From contig NZ_CP066784.1 of the NCBI RefSeq assembly GCF_028751195.1, positions 930,001 through 994,000 of the forward strand: a stretch of DNA of 64,000 nt. The letters run 5' to 3'. Each line of letters opens with the position of its first letter. Within the stretch, counting starts at the first letter, position 1. The notes beneath the pieces are model-generated. The model was given only the letters and a program-made list of their open reading frames with translations. It had not been told where the DNA came from and searched no databases. Positions 16,586-27,709 of this stretch are shown here, in pieces. Source of the stretch: Alicyclobacillus sp. ALC3. GTDB taxonomy: Bacteria > Bacillota > Bacilli > Alicyclobacillales > Alicyclobacillaceae. Made by a program: the position numbers and the translations under genes.

Positions 16586-18055
16586 CTACGGAGCGTACAC
16601 AACGGCGTCCGAATAGTTTTGGGTTGCTGGGGCGACCCACTCGTTGGCGGTGCCAAGCGTCCTGGCGATGGCCCAGCCCCATGGCATCTTGCCGGGCGGA
16701 TAGTAAATTTGAATCTGCGACCCTGTTGCGCCAGCCCCTCCGTACGTGACTGGATAACCGGCCTGTTGCAGTTCGTTTGCGACCAGTTGACTGCCGTACA
16801 CAGTGATTGGGACCTGTGAAGGGGCAGGAATCGGTGGTAGCCCCAAGTCGCTGCCCGTCGAACCTACACTCTTCAGCGCCTTCGTGATGTTGTTCGGGTC
16901 AAGTACATCGTAGTAGGCGCCAGTCAGATAGTTCTCTGCATTAACGCCTGGCATCGGCGCATTAGCGAGGTCCATCGAATCCTTCACGGAGCCAAGGAAA
17001 AGCGTCTTAATCTGACTCCCGGAAGTCGCCAGTGCGAAGCCCACGAGTTGCTGCGTCGACATATTGGTCGCGACGTCCTTCTGCCACACCTTCACCAAGT
17101 TACGAATTTTCACCGGATTGGTTGTAGAGTCGAGCAGTTTTTGCTTCAAGATTTGCAGCACCTGTATTTCAGCCTGTTGACGCTGAAAGTCGTTCGTCCG
17201 GTACGTGTTGCCGGCCGCGTTTTGACGTACGCGGATGTATGCAAGCGCCTGTGACCCGTTGAGTGTTTGAACACCAGGGTACAAATTCGCACCGCTGTGC
17301 AATGGGTCATAAATGCGCTGTTTGACATCGACTTTAATGCCCCCGACCGCGTTGATGGCGTCGGCAAATCCCTGGAAGTCCGTCACGACGTAGTCGCTGA
17401 TCGACAGACCGAGCATTCGCGAAACGTACCGCATCGCCAGTTTCGGCCCTTCTGTCTGCGACTGGTTCAGGCCGACGGCGAAAGCCGTTTTAATTTTGGG
17501 GATGGGGACGTTCCACCCTGGCATCGCAATCAGTGTGTCACGCGGCACGGAGATCAGCGAAACCGTGTGCTGTTTCGGGTCGAGGTGCGCCACAATCATG
17601 ATGTCGGCTTGCCCACCAGCTGTCCCTAGCGACAGTGGACCCGTCGCGTTGCGAGCGTTGTTCGCGATGAGCAGGATGTTGACCGGTTTGGAGCCAACAA
17701 TCGTATCGCCAATCTGACTCGTGACCTCTTTGACGCCTTTCTTCGGGTGGAATACGACATCAAGGAGTGTCTTCGGACCCGTCGCGATTGCGGCTGCCAC
17801 CACCAGCAGCACGATGACCAGAGCGGTAATGCGACCGCCCCGCCGCGGTCGGCGGCCGCCGGGCCCGCCGCTGCGAGCGCCACCCGGCCTCGGCCCATTT
17901 CCACGTCCACCAGCCCTAGTTGAACTTGTTGACTGTCCCCCACTTGTCCGACTGCGGTTTGATCTGTTTCCCTTCGACTCGGGTCCGCCGTCCCATCGCA
18001 CGTTCGGCCGCGGTGGCCTTTGGGAAGAGTCATTTCCCCATCCGCCGTTGTTCAT
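16586..18055 (-). CDS. LytR-CpsA-Psr family protein, paralogue with long Arg/Gly-rich cytoplasmic N-terminus
   Basis: 489 residues, ATG 18055 with GAGGAGG upstream. The N-terminal ~75 residues are extremely rich in Gly, Arg, Pro and Ser and should lie in the cytoplasm; one membrane helix follows (about 77-97), then LCP and LytR_C domains as in the gene at 14239. Motifs include NILLIANNARN, SLISVPRDTLI, DFQGFADAINAVGG and LNGSQALAYIRVRQ. The two proteins share long identical blocks, for example around residues 240-290, implying duplication. The extra basic disordered region is the main difference and may bind nucleic acid, lipid head-groups or a partner, which is inference. Confidence 0.88.
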   Translation of the reverse strand: MNNGGWGNDSSQRPPRPNVRWDGGPESKGNRSNRSRTSGGQSTSSTRAGGRGNGPRPGGARSGGPGGRRPRRGGRITALVIVLLVVAAAIATGPKTLLDVVFHPKKGVKEVTSQIGDTIVGSKPVNILLIANNARNATGPLSLGTAGGQADIMIVAHLDPKQHTVSLISVPRDTLIAMPGWNVPIPKIKTAFAVGLNQSQTEGPKLAMRYVSRMLGLSISDYVVTDFQGFADAINAVGGIKVDVKQRIYDPLHSGANLYPGVQTLNGSQALAYIRVRQNAAGNTYRTNDFQRQQAEIQVLQILKQKLLDSTTNPVKIRNLVKVWQKDVATNMSTQQLVGFALATSGSQIKTLFLGSVKDSMDLANAPMPGVNAENYLTGAYYDVLDPNNITKALKSVGSTGSDLGLPPIPAPSQVPITVYGSQLVANELQQAGYPVTYGGAGATGSQIQIYYPPGKMPWGWAIARTLGTANEWVAPATQNYSDAVVYAP

Positions 18056-18233
18056 GAGTGGGTCCTCCTCAACTTCAGAATTGACTTGATTCTGTCAATC
18101 CTCTCAAATTCGCTTCGAAGTCAATCTTTCGCAGGATATCACCAGCTAGCAGTTCTCTGCAACCAATGGTCACAAGTCACCTTTTTCCGGTGCTGCATAT
18201 CTTACATGGAACGCCAGCCAAGGAGTGATTCCA

Positions 18234-18854
18234 GTGCACCTCACCGCATTGACCAGTATCATCGCCATCGGAATCGCCTCCAACCTCGACAACGCAGGGG
18301 TAGGCATAGCCTACGGTGTGCGGCGCATCCGCATTCCGTGGCCGCAAAACCTAGTGATCGCAGTGATTTCGTTTGTGGCCACACTTGCCGCCGGACTCTT
18401 TGGCAATGCCGTGACGACCTGGCTGTCGCCGCTTGTCGCAAATTTGATTGGCACGGTAGTCATCGTCTGCGTTGGCGTCTGGGTTCTGATGCAGCCGTTT
18501 ATCGCGCACCGAGCGCCCAAGCCAAAGCAAAAGAATTCGAGTTTCATCACAGACATCCTGCGCAATCCGGAGGCAGCAGACCGAAACAACAATCAGGCGA
18601 TTGGTTTTGGAGAAGCGATGATTCTCGGCGTCGCGCTCGCCATGAACGCCCTCGCAGGTGGGTTTGACGCAGGCATTACGAAACTAGACGTGTTATGGAC
18701 GTCCGTTTCCGTCGGTGTGTTCAGCTTCGCATTGCTCGGCCTTGCGGCGTTCTCGGGCCGCCGTTACGCTGCAGAGACACTCGGCGAGAAGGCGACCATC
18801 GCAGCGGGCATTCTGCTCATTCTAGTAGGCATCCACCAACTCATCCCCGGATGA
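18234..18854 (+). CDS. ytaF: YtaF-type sporulation membrane protein (MntP-like fold)
   Basis: 206 residues; GTG 18234 chosen because AAGGAG lies 8-9 bases upstream. Six hydrophobic helices in two repeats of three with a polar central loop, the pattern of the MntP/YtaF family. The first helix (TSIIAIGIASNLDNAGVGIAYG) and its internal counterpart (EAMILGVALAMNALAGGFDAG) carry the small-residue and Asp/Asn motifs that define these cation-exporter-like proteins. YtaF in Bacillus is a sporulation gene of uncertain molecular role. It is monocistronic and divergent from the LCP gene. Confidence 0.8.
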   Translation: MHLTALTSIIAIGIASNLDNAGVGIAYGVRRIRIPWPQNLVIAVISFVATLAAGLFGNAVTTWLSPLVANLIGTVVIVCVGVWVLMQPFIAHRAPKPKQKNSSFITDILRNPEAADRNNNQAIGFGEAMILGVALAMNALAGGFDAGITKLDVLWTSVSVGVFSFALLGLAAFSGRRYAAETLGEKATIAAGILLILVGIHQLIPG

Positions 18855-18866
18855 GCGGATGCTCCT

Positions 18867-19811
18867 TCAATACCCCGCATCCCAATCTACAACGCCCGGC
18901 AACGGCAGTCCCTGCTCGTACCGTTTGAGGTTGTCGAGGAAGTACTGACCTGCATTTTCAACCGTCGTCGGCCCCGACATATGTGGCGTGACGTATACGT
19001 TCGACAGTGTCCACAGCGGACTGTCGCTTGGCAGTGGCTCCACTTCGAACACATCGAGGACGGCTGCCCGCAACCTGCGGTCACGGAGGGCGTCAACGAG
19101 GGCCCTCTCGTCGACAAGGGCCCCCCGGCCCACGTTGACCAGAATGGCATCGCGTTTCATTGCCCCTAACACGAATTCGTTCACAGCATGGCGGGTTTTG
19201 TCCGTCAGCGGCAGCGTCAACACCAAGTAGTCGAGCTCTTTTACAAAATCCAGCCACTGATCTGGCGTAAAGTGCTTGTCCACTGTCGCGCTTTGCCCGC
19301 CGCTTCTGCTCATGCCGTACACCGTCATGTCAAAAGCGCGGGCCTTGGTTATGACGTTTTGTCCAATCGATCCGAGCCCAGCGACACCGATTGTTTTATC
19401 GTGCAACACCCCCGCGCGAAACGACTGCCAAGTGTTGCTCGCGTGCTGGTCCCGCAGGCGCTCAATCGCTTTTTCGATGTGAAGCAGGTAAGCAAAGGCG
19501 TACTCAGCCATCGGGCGGCTAAACACGTCAAGCATACGCGTGAGCGTGATGTGCGAAGGCAACGGCCCTTGCCGAAGTACAGCGTCGACACCCGCACTCA
19601 TCAGTTGCACCCAGCGCACCGTAGTTGATGCAGCAACCGCGTCAAGTGGAAAACCGTATCCGTAGATGACCTCGATCGGTGTTTCGGTGAGCCGAGCCCG
19701 CGCGGCCTTTGCGTTCGCTGCCGTGTACACCTGTGCACACCCGTGCGCAGTCAGGAAAGCGGCGTACTTGTCCGCCGCGCGCTCGTGGTAGACGAGAATT
19801 GGTACACTCAT
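18867..19811 (-). CDS. D-2-hydroxyacid dehydrogenase
   Basis: 314 residues. NAD(P)-dependent D-isomer-specific 2-hydroxyacid dehydrogenase: GLGSIGQNV (dinucleotide fold) near residue 147, catalytic Arg in ILVNVGRGALVDE, Glu in VFEVEPLP and His in TPHMSG. The N-terminal catalytic-domain segment is variable, so the substrate (glyoxylate, hydroxypyruvate or a larger 2-oxo acid) is unknown. The ATG overlaps the stop of the upstream APH-like gene, forming a coupled pair. Confidence 0.85.
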   Translation of the reverse strand: MSVPILVYHERAADKYAAFLTAHGCAQVYTAANAKAARARLTETPIEVIYGYGFPLDAVAASTTVRWVQLMSAGVDAVLRQGPLPSHITLTRMLDVFSRPMAEYAFAYLLHIEKAIERLRDQHASNTWQSFRAGVLHDKTIGVAGLGSIGQNVITKARAFDMTVYGMSRSGGQSATVDKHFTPDQWLDFVKELDYLVLTLPLTDKTRHAVNEFVLGAMKRDAILVNVGRGALVDERALVDALRDRRLRAAVLDVFEVEPLPSDSPLWTLSNVYVTPHMSGPTTVENAGQYFLDNLKRYEQGLPLPGVVDWDAGY

Positions 19812-20902
19812 GCGCCAGCCTCCTCGATAGCAGAGACGGCGTGCGCGACAATCGTTGCCACACGCGCCCCAAAGCTTGCAAATCGCTCGTCCGCCGTCTG
19901 CCCACCCTTCCAGCGCACGTAAATCTGCTGCAAAATCACAGCGAGTTTGAAGTAAGCGAACACTAGGTAGTAGTCAATCGTGGACAAGTCCCGCCCAGTT
20001 CGCTTCGCGTAGCGTTCAATCAGGTCGCGCCTGCTGAGAAATCCCGGCAGTTGTGTCACCGTTGGCAGCATTTGTCGAAGTTCCACTGGGTCATCCGCCT
20101 GTACCCAGTAACTCAGGCTAATCGCGAGGTCCATCAAGGGGTCGCCGATGGTCGCCATCTCCCAGTCCACCACGGCGACAGGGCGGTCAAGCGCGCTCGC
20201 GTCGAGAACAATGTTGTTGAGCTTGAAGTCGTTGTGGATCACGGTCACGGCCTGCGAAACTGGCACACGCTGTGCCAGCCACCGCGTGAGGTGTTCCACA
20301 CCGCGAATGTCGTCCGTTTGCGCACGCTGATAGCGCTCAATCCATCCGTGTACTTGGCGCGCGAGAAACCCATCAGGGTGACCGAACTCGGCCAGCAGAG
20401 CAGCTTCGTAGTCGACGCTGTGCAGGTCTGCGAGGGTGTCTACGACGGCGCAGGAAATCCGCTGACACAATTCAGGCTGTGGCGCAATGCCCGAGGGAAA
20501 GCGGTCATCAAGTACGACCCCGGGTCGATACTCCATGATGTAGAAAGGACTACCAATCACTGACAGGTCGTCGCAAAACGCCAACGGACGAGGTGCAAGT
20601 GGAAAGTTTGGGTGAAGCTTTTCCAGAATCGCAGCTTCTCGCGCCATGTCGTGTGCTTTTGGCGGCAACGGTCCAAACGGCGGACGTCGCAGAACACCTT
20701 CGAATGGCCCGCTCTGCAGGTAATAGGTCAGGTTGGACGCTCCAGACGGAAACTGCTCGATATTCGGAAGTTCTTCAGGAACCCGAGGTATGCGCTGACG
20801 CAGGTAGGTCCACACCCGTTCCACGTCAAAGCCTTCGCCTTGTCGTATCGGTATGGTTCGACGTGTCACGTGCCCATCGCTTGTCTCTGCCACGTCTGCC
20901 AC
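19808..20902 (-). CDS. APH/ACAD10-like phosphotransferase
   Basis: 364 residues; aminoglycoside-phosphotransferase-fold kinase of the type often found with acyl-CoA dehydrogenases. SNLTYYL and the following VLRRPPFGP resemble the nucleotide loop and Lys/Arg strand; the Brenner motif is HNDFKLNNIVLD near residue 223 and the metal Asp is in VVDWEMATIGDPLMDLA. In animals the related ACAD10/11 kinase domain phosphorylates 4-hydroxyacyl-CoAs; whether the bacterial protein does so is inference. Start: GTG 20902 (GGGAGG close) or GTG 20890, which is better spaced. Upstream is a TATGAT hexamer without a good -35. Coupled to the hydroxyacid dehydrogenase. Confidence 0.75.
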   Translation of the reverse strand: MADVAETSDGHVTRRTIPIRQGEGFDVERVWTYLRQRIPRVPEELPNIEQFPSGASNLTYYLQSGPFEGVLRRPPFGPLPPKAHDMAREAAILEKLHPNFPLAPRPLAFCDDLSVIGSPFYIMEYRPGVVLDDRFPSGIAPQPELCQRISCAVVDTLADLHSVDYEAALLAEFGHPDGFLARQVHGWIERYQRAQTDDIRGVEHLTRWLAQRVPVSQAVTVIHNDFKLNNIVLDASALDRPVAVVDWEMATIGDPLMDLAISLSYWVQADDPVELRQMLPTVTQLPGFLSRRDLIERYAKRTGRDLSTIDYYLVFAYFKLAVILQQIYVRWKGGQTADERFASFGARVATIVAHAVSAIEEAGA

Positions 20903-21113
20903 TCCCCTCCCTTACTGGTCTCTATCATACCGTGTTAGGCTGGGAATCAGGAAGACCTCGATACAGAAATCGAGAAACTCAAAGTTCGCGGCATGGGACA
21001 GCAGCGGTTGTACAAATGAAACGCGCGCTAACCGCAGACGGGGGGAACACCCACCGTGTCTAGCGGCCGCGCGCTGTTTGTCACAAAGTTCCCAGCACGG
21101 GACGACGGCGCCG

Positions 21114-21269
21114 TCAAAACCTCAGAACGCAGTTGTCAAACAGCACATAGTCACTCGCGGTCTCGGACTCTTCCCAGTCGAGCGTGTCAGCATGCTGCTC
21201 ACCCGATTGCAGCTCGTTGACGTAGTCGGACTGCCCCGCATATGCGTCGTGTCCCGTGTCTTGTGTCAT
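21114..21269 (-). CDS. 51-residue acidic protein translationally coupled to leuD
   Basis: Not recognised. ATG 21269 overlaps the leuD stop as ATGA, and a strong GGAGGAGG ribosome site lies 8 bases upstream within the last leuD codons. The frame stays open for 51 codons and ends in TGA. The product is acidic (many Asp/Glu, only one Arg and no Lys), has Tyr/Trp residues (HDAYAGQSDYV, LDWEESETASDYV), and ends FDNCVLRF. No membrane segment. The last gene of the ilv-leu operon by position. A perfect 12-bp palindrome GACGGCGCCGTC follows the stop. Ribosome site, overlap and spacing argue for a real gene; function is unknown. Confidence 0.6.
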   Translation of the reverse strand: MTQDTGHDAYAGQSDYVNELQSGEQHADTLDWEESETASDYVLFDNCVLRF

Positions 21270-21859
21270 CCTGTCCGCCTCCTCCCTTCGTAAGCGGTAA
21301 TGTCTGCCTCGTATTGAAGCGTGATTGCGATGTCGTCCAAACCGTTCAGCAGGTTGTACCGCCGCCTTGGGTCGACCTCAAACGACACCTGCCACCCAGC
21401 TCCGTCGGACACAGTCTGAGCTTCGAGGTCGACGGTCAACTCAAACGCGCTACCGCCAGTACCCTTGGCAAAAATTTGGTCAATCGTACTTTCCGGAAGC
21501 CTAATCGGCAACAAGCCATTTTTGAAACAGTTGTTGAAAAAGATATCCGCGAACGAAGGCGCAAGAACGACGCGAAAGCCATAATCGCCGAGCGCCCACG
21601 CAGCGTGCTCGCGCGATGAACCGCAGCCGAAGTTGTGCTGGGCCACGAGAATCGCAGCACCTTGATTGTGCGGTTGGTTCAGCTCAAACGCCTCGTTCGC
21701 GCCGCCGTCCTCGCGAAAACGCCAATCGTAGAACAAATACTGACCAAAACCGGTGCGCTCGATGCGCTTCAGAAACTGCTTGGGGATAATCTGGTCGGTG
21801 TCGACATTCACCCGATCCATCAGCGCAACCTTTCCTGTCAGCCGGACGAACGGCTCCAT
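21266..21859 (-). CDS. leuD: 3-isopropylmalate dehydratase small subunit
   Basis: 197 residues. Small (swivel) subunit of isopropylmalate isomerase, partner of LeuC in leucine synthesis. Visible family motifs: DRVNVDTDQIIPKQFLK at the start, LVAQHNFGCGSSREHA with the substrate-binding loop, FADIFFNNCFKNGLLPI, and the C-terminal LLNGLDDIAITL. ATG 21859 lies after AAGGAGGGG; in-frame codons before it have no ribosome site. Eighth gene of the downstream-ordered ilv-leu set, directly after leuC with a 41-base gap. Confidence 0.95.
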   Translation of the reverse strand: MEPFVRLTGKVALMDRVNVDTDQIIPKQFLKRIERTGFGQYLFYDWRFREDGGANEAFELNQPHNQGAAILVAQHNFGCGSSREHAAWALGDYGFRVVLAPSFADIFFNNCFKNGLLPIRLPESTIDQIFAKGTGGSAFELTVDLEAQTVSDGAGWQVSFEVDPRRRYNLLNGLDDIAITLQYEADITAYEGRRRTG

Positions 21860-21900
21860 GCCAACCCCTCCTTGTATCACAGCAAACACTGTGGAATCGC

Positions 21901-23325
21901 TTAGACGCTTGCAGCAGCGGCCTCTCGGCCAAGTTCGCGAACATCGACAAAGCGCCCTGCGACCGCAGCTGCTGCCGCCATTGCTGGACTAACCAGGTGC
22001 GTCCGGGCCGCCCGTCCTTGGCGGCCTTCAAAGTTGCGGTTCGAGGTGGACGCGCAGCGCTCGCCAGCAGGCACGAAATCCGGGTTCATAGCGAGGCACA
22101 TGCTGCACCCTGTGGCGCGCCACTCAAAGCCGGCGTCCAGAAAGACGCGGTCCAGTCCTTCGCGCTCGGCCTGTTCTTTCACTTGTTTGGAACCGGGCAC
22201 GACGAGCGCGCGGACACCCGCTGCGACTTTGCGGCCACGGGCCACTTCAGCCGCCGCACGCAGGTCTTCCAGGCGAGAGTTCGTGCACGAGCCGATAAAG
22301 ACGTTCTGTACAGTGATGTCCGTGATCGGCATTCCAGGCTCAAGACCCATGTACGCCAGTGCCTGCTTGGCAGCCCTACGTTCAGGCTCCGTGGCAAACG
22401 AATCCGGATGAGGCACCCGGCCGTTCACGCTGATGCCCATCCCTGGGTTTGTGCCCCACGTCACTTGCGGGTCAAGTGCAGAGACGTCAAAGGTGACGAC
22501 TTTGTCATACATGGCGCCATCGTCAGAGCAGAGTGCTCGCCACTCTGTCACCGCTTCGTCAAACTGCTCCCCCTGCGGCACTCGTTCACGGCCCTGCAGG
22601 TAGGCAAACGTCACTTCATCCGGCGCAACCATACCGGCGCGCGCGCCTCCTTCAATGGCCATGTTGCAGACGGTCATCCGCTCTTCCATCGACATCGAGC
22701 GCACCACATCCCCGGTGAACTCCACCACGTGCCCGGTGCCAAAGTCGATGCCGTTCTCCGCAATCACGCCGAGAATGACGTCTTTGGCTGTTACTCCCGG
22801 AGCCCGCTTACCAACGAGGCGGACCTCGCAGGTCTGCGGACGTTTCTGCCACAGGCACTGCGTTGCGAGCACGTGTTCCACTTCACTGGTGCCGATGCCA
22901 AAGGCAAGGGCGCCGAATGCGCCGTGCGTAGAGGTGTGGCTGTCACCGCAGACAATCGTCTTACCCGGTTGCGTGAGACCAAGTTCAGGGCCAATTACGT
23001 GCACTATGCCCTGGTTCGCGCTGTTCAGGTCCGCGAGCTCAACGCCAAAGTCCTTGCAGTTGACTGCAAGGGTTTCGATTTGTTTGCCTGCAATCTCGTC
23101 TGTCACGTGAAACGGGTTATCGGTCGGGACGTTGTGGTCCATCGTCGCGAACGTGAGGTCCGGGCGGCGCACTTGCCGGTTGTTGATGCGCAAGCCCTCA
23201 AACGCCTGCGGCGAAGTGACTTCGTGAACCAAGTGCAAATCAATAAAAATCAGTGCGTTGCCACCGTCTTGAGAAACGACGACGTGGCGGTCCCAAATCT
23301 TTTCAAACAGTGTCTTTGGGCTCAT
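21901..23325 (-). CDS. leuC: 3-isopropylmalate dehydratase large subunit
   Basis: 474 residues; aconitase-family catalytic subunit. The 4Fe-4S ligands are in GSCTNSR and [30 protein letters not shown] and [12 protein letters not shown] are diagnostic LeuC segments. Start ATG 23325 is 5 bases after GGAGGTGACC. Converts 2-isopropylmalate to 3-isopropylmalate with LeuD. Gap of 77 bases from leuB. Confidence 0.96.
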   Translation of the reverse strand: MSPKTLFEKIWDRHVVVSQDGGNALIFIDLHLVHEVTSPQAFEGLRINNRQVRRPDLTFATMDHNVPTDNPFHVTDEIAGKQIETLAVNCKDFGVELADLNSANQGIVHVIGPELGLTQPGKTIVCGDSHTSTHGAFGALAFGIGTSEVEHVLATQCLWQKRPQTCEVRLVGKRAPGVTAKDVILGVIAENGIDFGTGHVVEFTGDVVRSMSMEERMTVCNMAIEGGARAGMVAPDEVTFAYLQGRERVPQGEQFDEAVTEWRALCSDDGAMYDKVVTFDVSALDPQVTWGTNPGMGISVNGRVPHPDSFATEPERRAAKQALAYMGLEPGMPITDITVQNVFIGSCTNSRLEDLRAAAEVARGRKVAAGVRALVVPGSKQVKEQAEREGLDRVFLDAGFEWRATGCSMCLAMNPDFVPAGERCASTSNRNFEGRQGRAARTHLVSPAMAAAAAVAGRFVDVRELGREAAAASV

Positions 23326-23402
23326 GCAGGTCACCTCCACCATCTGTACTGTGCCGTCTCTTCCGTGCCGTTATCGAAACCTCTATCTCAACCAGGCGGC
23401 AA

Positions 23403-24494
23403 TTACTGCTTCACAGCGGCAGCGCGGAGTCTGTCGCGCACCGCGTCTCCCATTTCTGCAGTGCCGAGCGCACTTTGTCCGATGTCCGCGATGTCCGCGG
23501 TGCGCAGCCCGTCGGTGAGCACGTGATTCACAGCTCGTTCGACCGCGTCTGCCTCTGCCGCCATTCCGAGCGATTGGCGCAGCATCAGTGCAACGGACAA
23601 GAATGTAGCCAGTGGGTTCGCAACGCCCTTGCCTGCGATGTCCGGCGCCGAACCGTGCACGGGTTCGTACACACCCGGGCCACCGTTACCAAGGCTCGCA
23701 GACGGAAGCATACCGATGGAACCGGTAATCATGGCGCCTTCGTCGCTCAAGATGTCGCCGAACAGGTTTTCTGTGACCATGACGTCAAACTGCCCAGGGT
23801 TCTTCACAATCTGCATCGCCGCGTTGTCGACGAGCAGGTGGTTCAGTTCGACATCCGGGTACTCGGCTTGCAGGCGCTGTACCGTCTCCCGCCAGACCCG
23901 GCTCGACTCGAGGACATTGGCCTTGTCGACAGACGTCAAGCGCCGTCCCCTTGTCCTCGCCGTCTCATAGCCAAGGCGGATAATCCGCTCAATTTCGTGT
24001 TCCGTGTAGCGCAAGGTGTCGATGACTTCGAGGCCTTCCGGGGTCTCGATGCGCTCGCGCGGTGTGCCGAAGTACAGACCACCGGTAAGTTCGCGGACGA
24101 TCAAAAAATCAACATTCTTCAAAATTTCGTCTTTGAGCGGTGAAGCTTTGGCCAAAGCCGGGAAGACAGTGATGGGCCGCAGGTTCGCGAACACGCCGAG
24201 CGCCTTGCGCAGTCCAAGCAGGCCTGCTTCTGGACGTCCCGACGCAGGTCCGCGGTCGTACTGCGGCGCACCCACAGCTCCGAGCAGCACTGCGTCGCTG
24301 GCGCGACAAGCTGCAATTGTTTCCTCAGGCAGGGGCGTGCCTGCTGCGTCGATCGCGGCGCCGCCGATGTGCGCGAAGGTGAACGAAAATGTGTGGCCAA
24401 ACTCTGCCCCGACGGTTTCGAGCAGACGACAAGCTTCATTTGTCACTTCAGGGCCAATCCCGTCGCCGGGAAGCACCGAGATGTGCTTAATCAA
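23403..24494 (-). CDS. leuB: 3-isopropylmalate dehydrogenase
   Basis: 363 residues, the usual size. [17 protein letters not shown] start (here [14 protein letters not shown]), [36 protein letters not shown] and the C-terminal [14 protein letters not shown] loop are diagnostic for NAD-dependent 3-isopropylmalate dehydrogenase. The TTG start at 24494 overlaps the leuA stop (TTGA), so translation is coupled and no independent ribosome site is needed. Confidence 0.96.
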   Translation of the reverse strand: MIKHISVLPGDGIGPEVTNEACRLLETVGAEFGHTFSFTFAHIGGAAIDAAGTPLPEETIAACRASDAVLLGAVGAPQYDRGPASGRPEAGLLGLRKALGVFANLRPITVFPALAKASPLKDEILKNVDFLIVRELTGGLYFGTPRERIETPEGLEVIDTLRYTEHEIERIIRLGYETARTRGRRLTSVDKANVLESSRVWRETVQRLQAEYPDVELNHLLVDNAAMQIVKNPGQFDVMVTENLFGDILSDEGAMITGSIGMLPSASLGNGGPGVYEPVHGSAPDIAGKGVANPLATFLSVALMLRQSLGMAAEADAVERAVNHVLTDGLRTADIADIGQSALGTAEMGDAVRDRLRAAAVKQ

Positions 24495-26026
24495 GAGACA
24501 CCCACTTCCTTGAACTCGCGTTTGAGCGCAATCCGGTTGACCGCGTCTAGGAACGCCTTGGCGGACGCGGCCAAGACATCGTTGTCGACACCGCGGCCGT
24601 TGCCAAACGCGCCATCGTAGCCAACTCTCACATACACTTCAGCGAGTGAGTCCTTGCCGCCCGTCGTCGACTGAATTCGGTAGTCCTGCAGCTCGACAGG
24701 GTGATTCAGCAGTCGTTCAATCGTCCGGTAAATCGCTTCGACACTGCCGTTGCCAGTTGCCGCTTCCTGCCCCTTCGTGCCGTCCGCCATGCGTACGCCG
24801 AGCGTCGCTGTGGTGATGGCGTTTGAACCGAAAGACACGTGTAGGTACTCCAGCTCATAGTGCGGACGACCGCTGTTCGCGGAAGCTTCGAGCGCGAGCG
24901 CCAGGATGTCGTCGTCTGTGACGTCCTTCTTCTTCTCCGTCAGCTGTTTAAAGTTCTTGAACAGCTGATTGAACTCGTCGTCCGACAGGTGTAAGCCGAG
25001 CTCCTGACACTTTTCGCGGAAGGCGTGGCGGCCGGAGTGCTTGCCGAGGACCAGCGAGTTCGACGCAAGGCCAATCATTTCCGGCCGGATAATCTCGTAT
25101 GTCAACACATTCTTCAGCACTCCGTCCTGGTGAATCCCGGACTCGTGCGCGAAGGCGTTCGCGCCGACTACTGCTTTGTTCGCGGGGACGACCATCCCCG
25201 TCAACTTGCTGACGAGTCGGCTGGTGCGCATCGTCTGCGCAAGGTCGAGCCTCGTCTCCGCCTGGTAGTAATCGCGTCGGATTGCCAGCGCCACTGCGAC
25301 TTCTTCGAGTGACGCGTTGCCAGCCCGTTCGCCAATCCCATTGATTGTGCCTTCAATCTGCGTCACTCCGGCTTCAATCGCTGCAATCGAGTTCGCGACG
25401 GCTAAGCCGAGGTCGTCGTGGCAGTGCGCGGACAACTTGACGCGGTGGATGTTCGGAACGTGTTCCTGAATGTACTTGAACATCTGCGAGTACTCCGCCG
25501 GCGTCGTGTAACCGACCGTGTCCGGCAGGTTAATCACAGTCGCCCCTGCGCGAATCACAGCTTCAATCAACTCCGCGAGAAACGGCCACTCAGAGCGTGT
25601 GGCGTCCTCGGCGGACCACTCAATATCAGAAAACCGTTTGGCCGCATAACGGACCATCGACTGCGCAGCTTCAAAGACCTGATTGGGTGTCATTCGCAGT
25701 TTGTCTTGCATGTGGATGGGAGAGGTAGCGATAAACAAGTGCAATCGCGGGGCTTCTGCGTCCTTCACGGCTTCCCACACTGCGTCCACATCGCTCTGGA
25801 CGTGGCGGGCCAAACCAGCCACCGAACACCCTTTGATCGACTTCGCAATCTGCGAAACGGCGTCAAAGTCTCCTGGGGAGGAGGCTGGATAGCCAGCCTC
25901 CATGACGTCCACCCCGTAGCGCGCTAACTGATAGGCAATCTCGAGTTTTTCGTGCGTGTGCAGGTTGACGCCCGCAGACTGCTCCCCGTCCCGCAGCGTG
26001 GTGTCAAAGATCTCAACTTTTCGCAC
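24491..26026 (-). CDS. leuA: 2-isopropylmalate synthase
   Basis: 511 residues. DRE-TIM metallolyase: [15 protein letters not shown] at the start, metal ligands in SAHCHDDLG, substrate segment [13 protein letters not shown], and the C-terminal LeuA allosteric domain after about residue 385 ([19 protein letters not shown]) for leucine feedback. GTG 26026 has GAGGTGA six bases upstream, located at the end of ilvC. Confidence 0.96.
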   Translation of the reverse strand: MRKVEIFDTTLRDGEQSAGVNLHTHEKLEIAYQLARYGVDVMEAGYPASSPGDFDAVSQIAKSIKGCSVAGLARHVQSDVDAVWEAVKDAEAPRLHLFIATSPIHMQDKLRMTPNQVFEAAQSMVRYAAKRFSDIEWSAEDATRSEWPFLAELIEAVIRAGATVINLPDTVGYTTPAEYSQMFKYIQEHVPNIHRVKLSAHCHDDLGLAVANSIAAIEAGVTQIEGTINGIGERAGNASLEEVAVALAIRRDYYQAETRLDLAQTMRTSRLVSKLTGMVVPANKAVVGANAFAHESGIHQDGVLKNVLTYEIIRPEMIGLASNSLVLGKHSGRHAFREKCQELGLHLSDDEFNQLFKNFKQLTEKKKDVTDDDILALALEASANSGRPHYELEYLHVSFGSNAITTATLGVRMADGTKGQEAATGNGSVEAIYRTIERLLNHPVELQDYRIQSTTGGKDSLAEVYVRVGYDGAFGNGRGVDNDVLAASAKAFLDAVNRIALKREFKEVGVS

Positions 26027-26037
26027 TCGCAGTCACC

Positions 26038-27117
<1,080 letters not shown>

Positions 27118-27178
27118 CTAAAGCCTTGCTTCATATGAGAGCCGCTGCCGCACTGGTCACAAGCGCACCGGTGTCCGT

Positions 27179-27709
27179 TTAAATCGGCAGCATCGAACCC
27201 TTGTTCAGGCGAATCACTTCGTTCACAGTGTCGCTGTCCCTTGGGAACGCCGTGACACCGGTACGTGCGAGTTCGCGCACGCCGTACGGCCGAAGCAGCG
27301 CGATCAATGCGTCAATCTTGTCTGGGCGGCCTGTTGCCTGAACCGTCACGGACTCACGACCGACGTCGATGATGGAAGCGCGAAAGGGTTCAACGAGCGC
27401 CATCAGTTCTGCGCGGTTCTGCACGGAACTGTTGACCTTGATGAGCAATAGCTCCCGGGCAACAATCTGCTGTTCCGTGATGTCCATCACCTTCAGAACA
27501 TCGATCTGCTTGTGTAGCTGTTTAATGACTTGCTCGACAATCCGCTCGTCGTCGGCGCCAATCACAATCGTCATTCGCGACACCCCATCGGTTTCGGTCG
27601 GGCCGACGGTGATGCTCTGGATGTTGAAACCCCGCTTCAAGAACAGTCCCGTGATGCGGTTGAGGACACCCATGCGGTTGTTAACCAAGACGGTTAAGAC
27701 ACGGTTCAT
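27179..27709 (-). CDS. ilvN: Acetolactate synthase small (regulatory) subunit
   Basis: 176 residues, the usual IlvN/IlvH length in Firmicutes. ACT domain at residues 4-78: [21 protein letters not shown] and [18 protein letters not shown]; a second ferredoxin-like half follows. ACT domains bind valine and give feedback inhibition of IlvB. ATG 27709 overlaps the ilvB stop as ATGA. Confidence 0.96.
   Translation of the reverse strand: MNRVLTVLVNNRMGVLNRITGLFLKRGFNIQSITVGPTETDGVSRMTIVIGADDERIVEQVIKQLHKQIDVLKVMDITEQQIVARELLLIKVNSSVQNRAELMALVEPFRASIIDVGRESVTVQATGRPDKIDALIALLRPYGVRELARTGVTAFPRDSDTVNEVIRLNKGSMLPI

Noticed and set aside
21997..23526. Long plus-strand frame (509 codons) opposite leuC
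   Set aside because: Entirely antisense to leuC, whose motifs are complete; the frame is a GC-content shadow without a ribosome site.
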